Shown: one piece after another, positions 62,728 to 64,000 of the stretch
How positions within the stretch are numbered: the first letter of the stretch is position 1
Layout of the letters: every line of letters begins with the position of its first letter
Source of the DNA: Notospermus geniculatus
Lineage: Eukaryota > Nemertea > Pilidiophora > Heteronemertea > Lineidae
Length of the DNA stretch: 64,000 bases
NCBI GenBank assembly: GCA_002633025.1
Contig: NMRB01000273.1
Span: 99,925 to 163,924, forward strand
Direction of reading: 5' to 3'
Notes under the pieces: model-generated
The model's database searches: none
Told to the model about the DNA's origin: nothing
The model's input: the letters and a program-made list of their open reading frames with translations, nothing else
Made by a program: the position numbers and the translations under genes

Positions 62728-62960
62728 GTATGTGATTGACAAACGAAACAAACAAGTTTGCTATTAGCATTCAGTGGCTAACAATTTACTGCTGCTCTAT
62801 ATGGAATGGTAATTCCTCTCACGTCACTTCATTGCAAACATCATTCTCTTGTAGGCTAATCCTGACATTCTCAATAAACAAATTTGCACAACAATGTGAA
62901 CAACAACCTCAGAAACTATTCCCCACTGCGGCCATCACTCCCAAGAACAGACACTCACCA

Positions 62961-63584
62961 TGTCAGCTGAGCGCAAGGCCCATGGGCCTCTTGTTGGAAG
63001 CAATCAGTCGAGTCAATTCAAAACGCAAGCCGTTGCACCATGATGATCAGACATCTCCCTGAGTCTCGTCACCCCTTCCCCTTCCCCACCCCCCACCCAC
63101 CCCACCCCCGAAACAAATACAAGATAAAATAGTGTTGTTGTTTTTTAATCCAGGGCTGCCAGCTGTCATAACACTAGCTCCAATCGCTGGTGGTAACACT
63201 GCAAATGAGTCGATGTCGATTGCTGAAGCCTGCCATCGGTTAGAGGAAGACGGGGCTGATGTTGTGGGACTGAACTGCTTCCGTGGTCCTAACACCATGT
63301 TGCCCATCATGAAAGAGGTTAAAGCAGTCTGCAAGGTTAGGAAATTTTTGACAAGAAAAAAACATGGAACTCCACTTGTCGATTAACAGTTGCCTTGTAT
63401 ATAACTTGGGTGGAATTCCTCAATTTGTCAACAACTATCTGATATACGGGAGAATACCACTCACCTCTTATCGGCGTCATCTCTTATCGGTGACATGGGC
63501 TTTAATTTTCTGACTCCATTTTTGTCCGCAGGTCTAATCAATTAAGTAGAACAAGAGGCCCATGGGCCTTGCGCTCAGCTGACA
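62961..63584. repeat. perfect 35-bp inverted arms around the BHMT exon
   Basis: 62961-62995 (TGTCAGCTGAGCGCAAGGCC, then CATGGGCCTCTTGTT) is matched base for base by its inverse at 63550-63584. The core GGCCCATGGGCC is itself palindromic. Sequences of this kind ('acaagaggcccatgggcc') are widespread repeat ends in marine invertebrate genomes, by general recollection. Confidence 0.9.
63154..63335 (+). CDS. BHMT: betaine-homocysteine S-methyltransferase, one internal exon
   Basis: BHMT transfers a methyl group from betaine to homocysteine, making methionine and dimethylglycine in the cytosol. The exon follows acceptor TTTTTAATCCAG and ends AAG|GTTAGG. It is 182 bp, enters in phase 1 and leaves in phase 0. 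It encodes LPAVITLAPIAGGNTANES, then ACHRLEEDGADVVGLNC and MLPIMKEVKAVCK. GLNC carries the first of the three zinc-binding cysteines of the family (human Cys217). The rest of the gene is not recognisable: upstream exons are absent or too diverged, and downstream exons probably lie beyond 64,000. An isolated retained exon of a broken copy cannot be excluded. Confidence 0.8.
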
Positions 63585-64000
63585 TTTGATGCCTCGGCTT
63601 AAGGCACACTGCAGTCTCAGGAACGTTAGTCGGTGATGTCAAATTTTATTCACCTGTACAATTTTGCCAAGAATGAATCGCACTTTATTTTGGAATGCAT
63701 ACGGTGTGCATACATTTGTAAGAGAATAATGCATTTGTCTGCTGTGGCGAAGATTTCTCTGTTCTATGATTTCGACAGTTGATCTCCAATTGGGATTCCT
63801 GTTGTCTCGGCTGAGAGTGAGTTCTTCAAATTCAAGACACTTCCTTGTACCCCACTTTAGCAACAGCAGCATCAGCTATCTAGGCTGGGGTGCTTCGGCA
63901 ACCAGGTCGACCTGAAATGTAGTGAATAGAGTGGGAAGAGGTTATTTAATAATATTAACTTCAATATTCTACATGTCAGGCCTAAAATCCTTGGTGAATC
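63585..64000. other. probable BHMT intron, nothing recognised
   Basis: No exon, repeat or RNA gene is supported. The minus-strand open frame at 63639-63872 has no recognisable motif. Confidence 0.35.

Noticed and set aside
1-64000. tRNA, rRNA or other structural RNA genes
   Set aside because: I saw no convincing A/B boxes with cloverleaf pairing and no rRNA core sequences. A covariance-model scan would be needed to exclude small ones.

Overview
This is a repeat-dense piece of an animal nuclear genome. Protein-coding genes are split by GT-AG introns. The transposon mix (Helentron-type Helitron, Ty3/gypsy LTR element, DIRS-type gag, CR1-like LINE, PIF/Harbinger, many fold-back MITEs) and the frequent AGGCCTA tracts in spacers suggest a marine invertebrate. 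My guess is a deuterostome such as an echinoderm, hemichordate or lancelet, but this is inference and no ribosomal or mitochondrial marker is present.

Layout. 1-3.8 kb: dispersed non-coding repeats and a palindromic MITE. 3.8-11.5 kb: a minisatellite, then one very long uninterrupted Helitron ORF (zinc-binding N region, HUH Rep, PIF1-like helicase, C-terminal LINE-like endonuclease) carrying twelve near-identical 21-residue repeats. 13.2-25.0 kb, minus strand: a host gene whose 14 exons I could join in phase into a 587-residue membrane-anchored tubulin-tyrosine-ligase-like (TTLL) enzyme. 25.1-28.7 kb: three MITE-type DNA elements with identifiable target-site duplications (TSDs). 28.9-38.65 kb: a three-layer nest. 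A MULE-like MITE with a 9-bp TSD was split by a Ty3/gypsy element with a 4-bp TSD, whose 3' LTR was then hit by a small MITE with an 8-bp TSD. The gypsy element carries an extra C2H2 zinc-finger ORF downstream of integrase, placed behind a good splice acceptor. 38.7-39.9 kb: a DIRS-type gag fragment. 40.4-46.4 kb: a CR1-like LINE with damaged ORF1 and nearly intact ORF2, whose 5' part occurs twice around a single N (a likely assembly join).

46.4-52.8 kb: a decayed PIF/Harbinger pair, with a spliced DDE nuclease on plus and a spliced Myb/SANT-like protein on minus, pointing toward each other. 53.5-57.0 kb: a spliced plus-strand gene resembling the DUF3987 ATPase-like family, with one in-frame stop and a large inverted minisatellite in an intron. 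57.2-62.4 kb: hairpins, a 1-kb array of short inverted repeats, tandem duplications and microsatellites. 62.5-63.3 kb: one unassigned symmetric exon, then one internal exon of betaine-homocysteine methyltransferase (BHMT), the latter inside a pair of perfect 35-bp inverted arms.

Host genes supported here are TTLL (complete), BHMT (one exon), the DUF3987-like gene (host or mobile unclear) and the unassigned exon. Most of the rest is mobile DNA at different stages of decay. Exon boundaries were found by eye from splice consensus and codon phase. No database search was possible.
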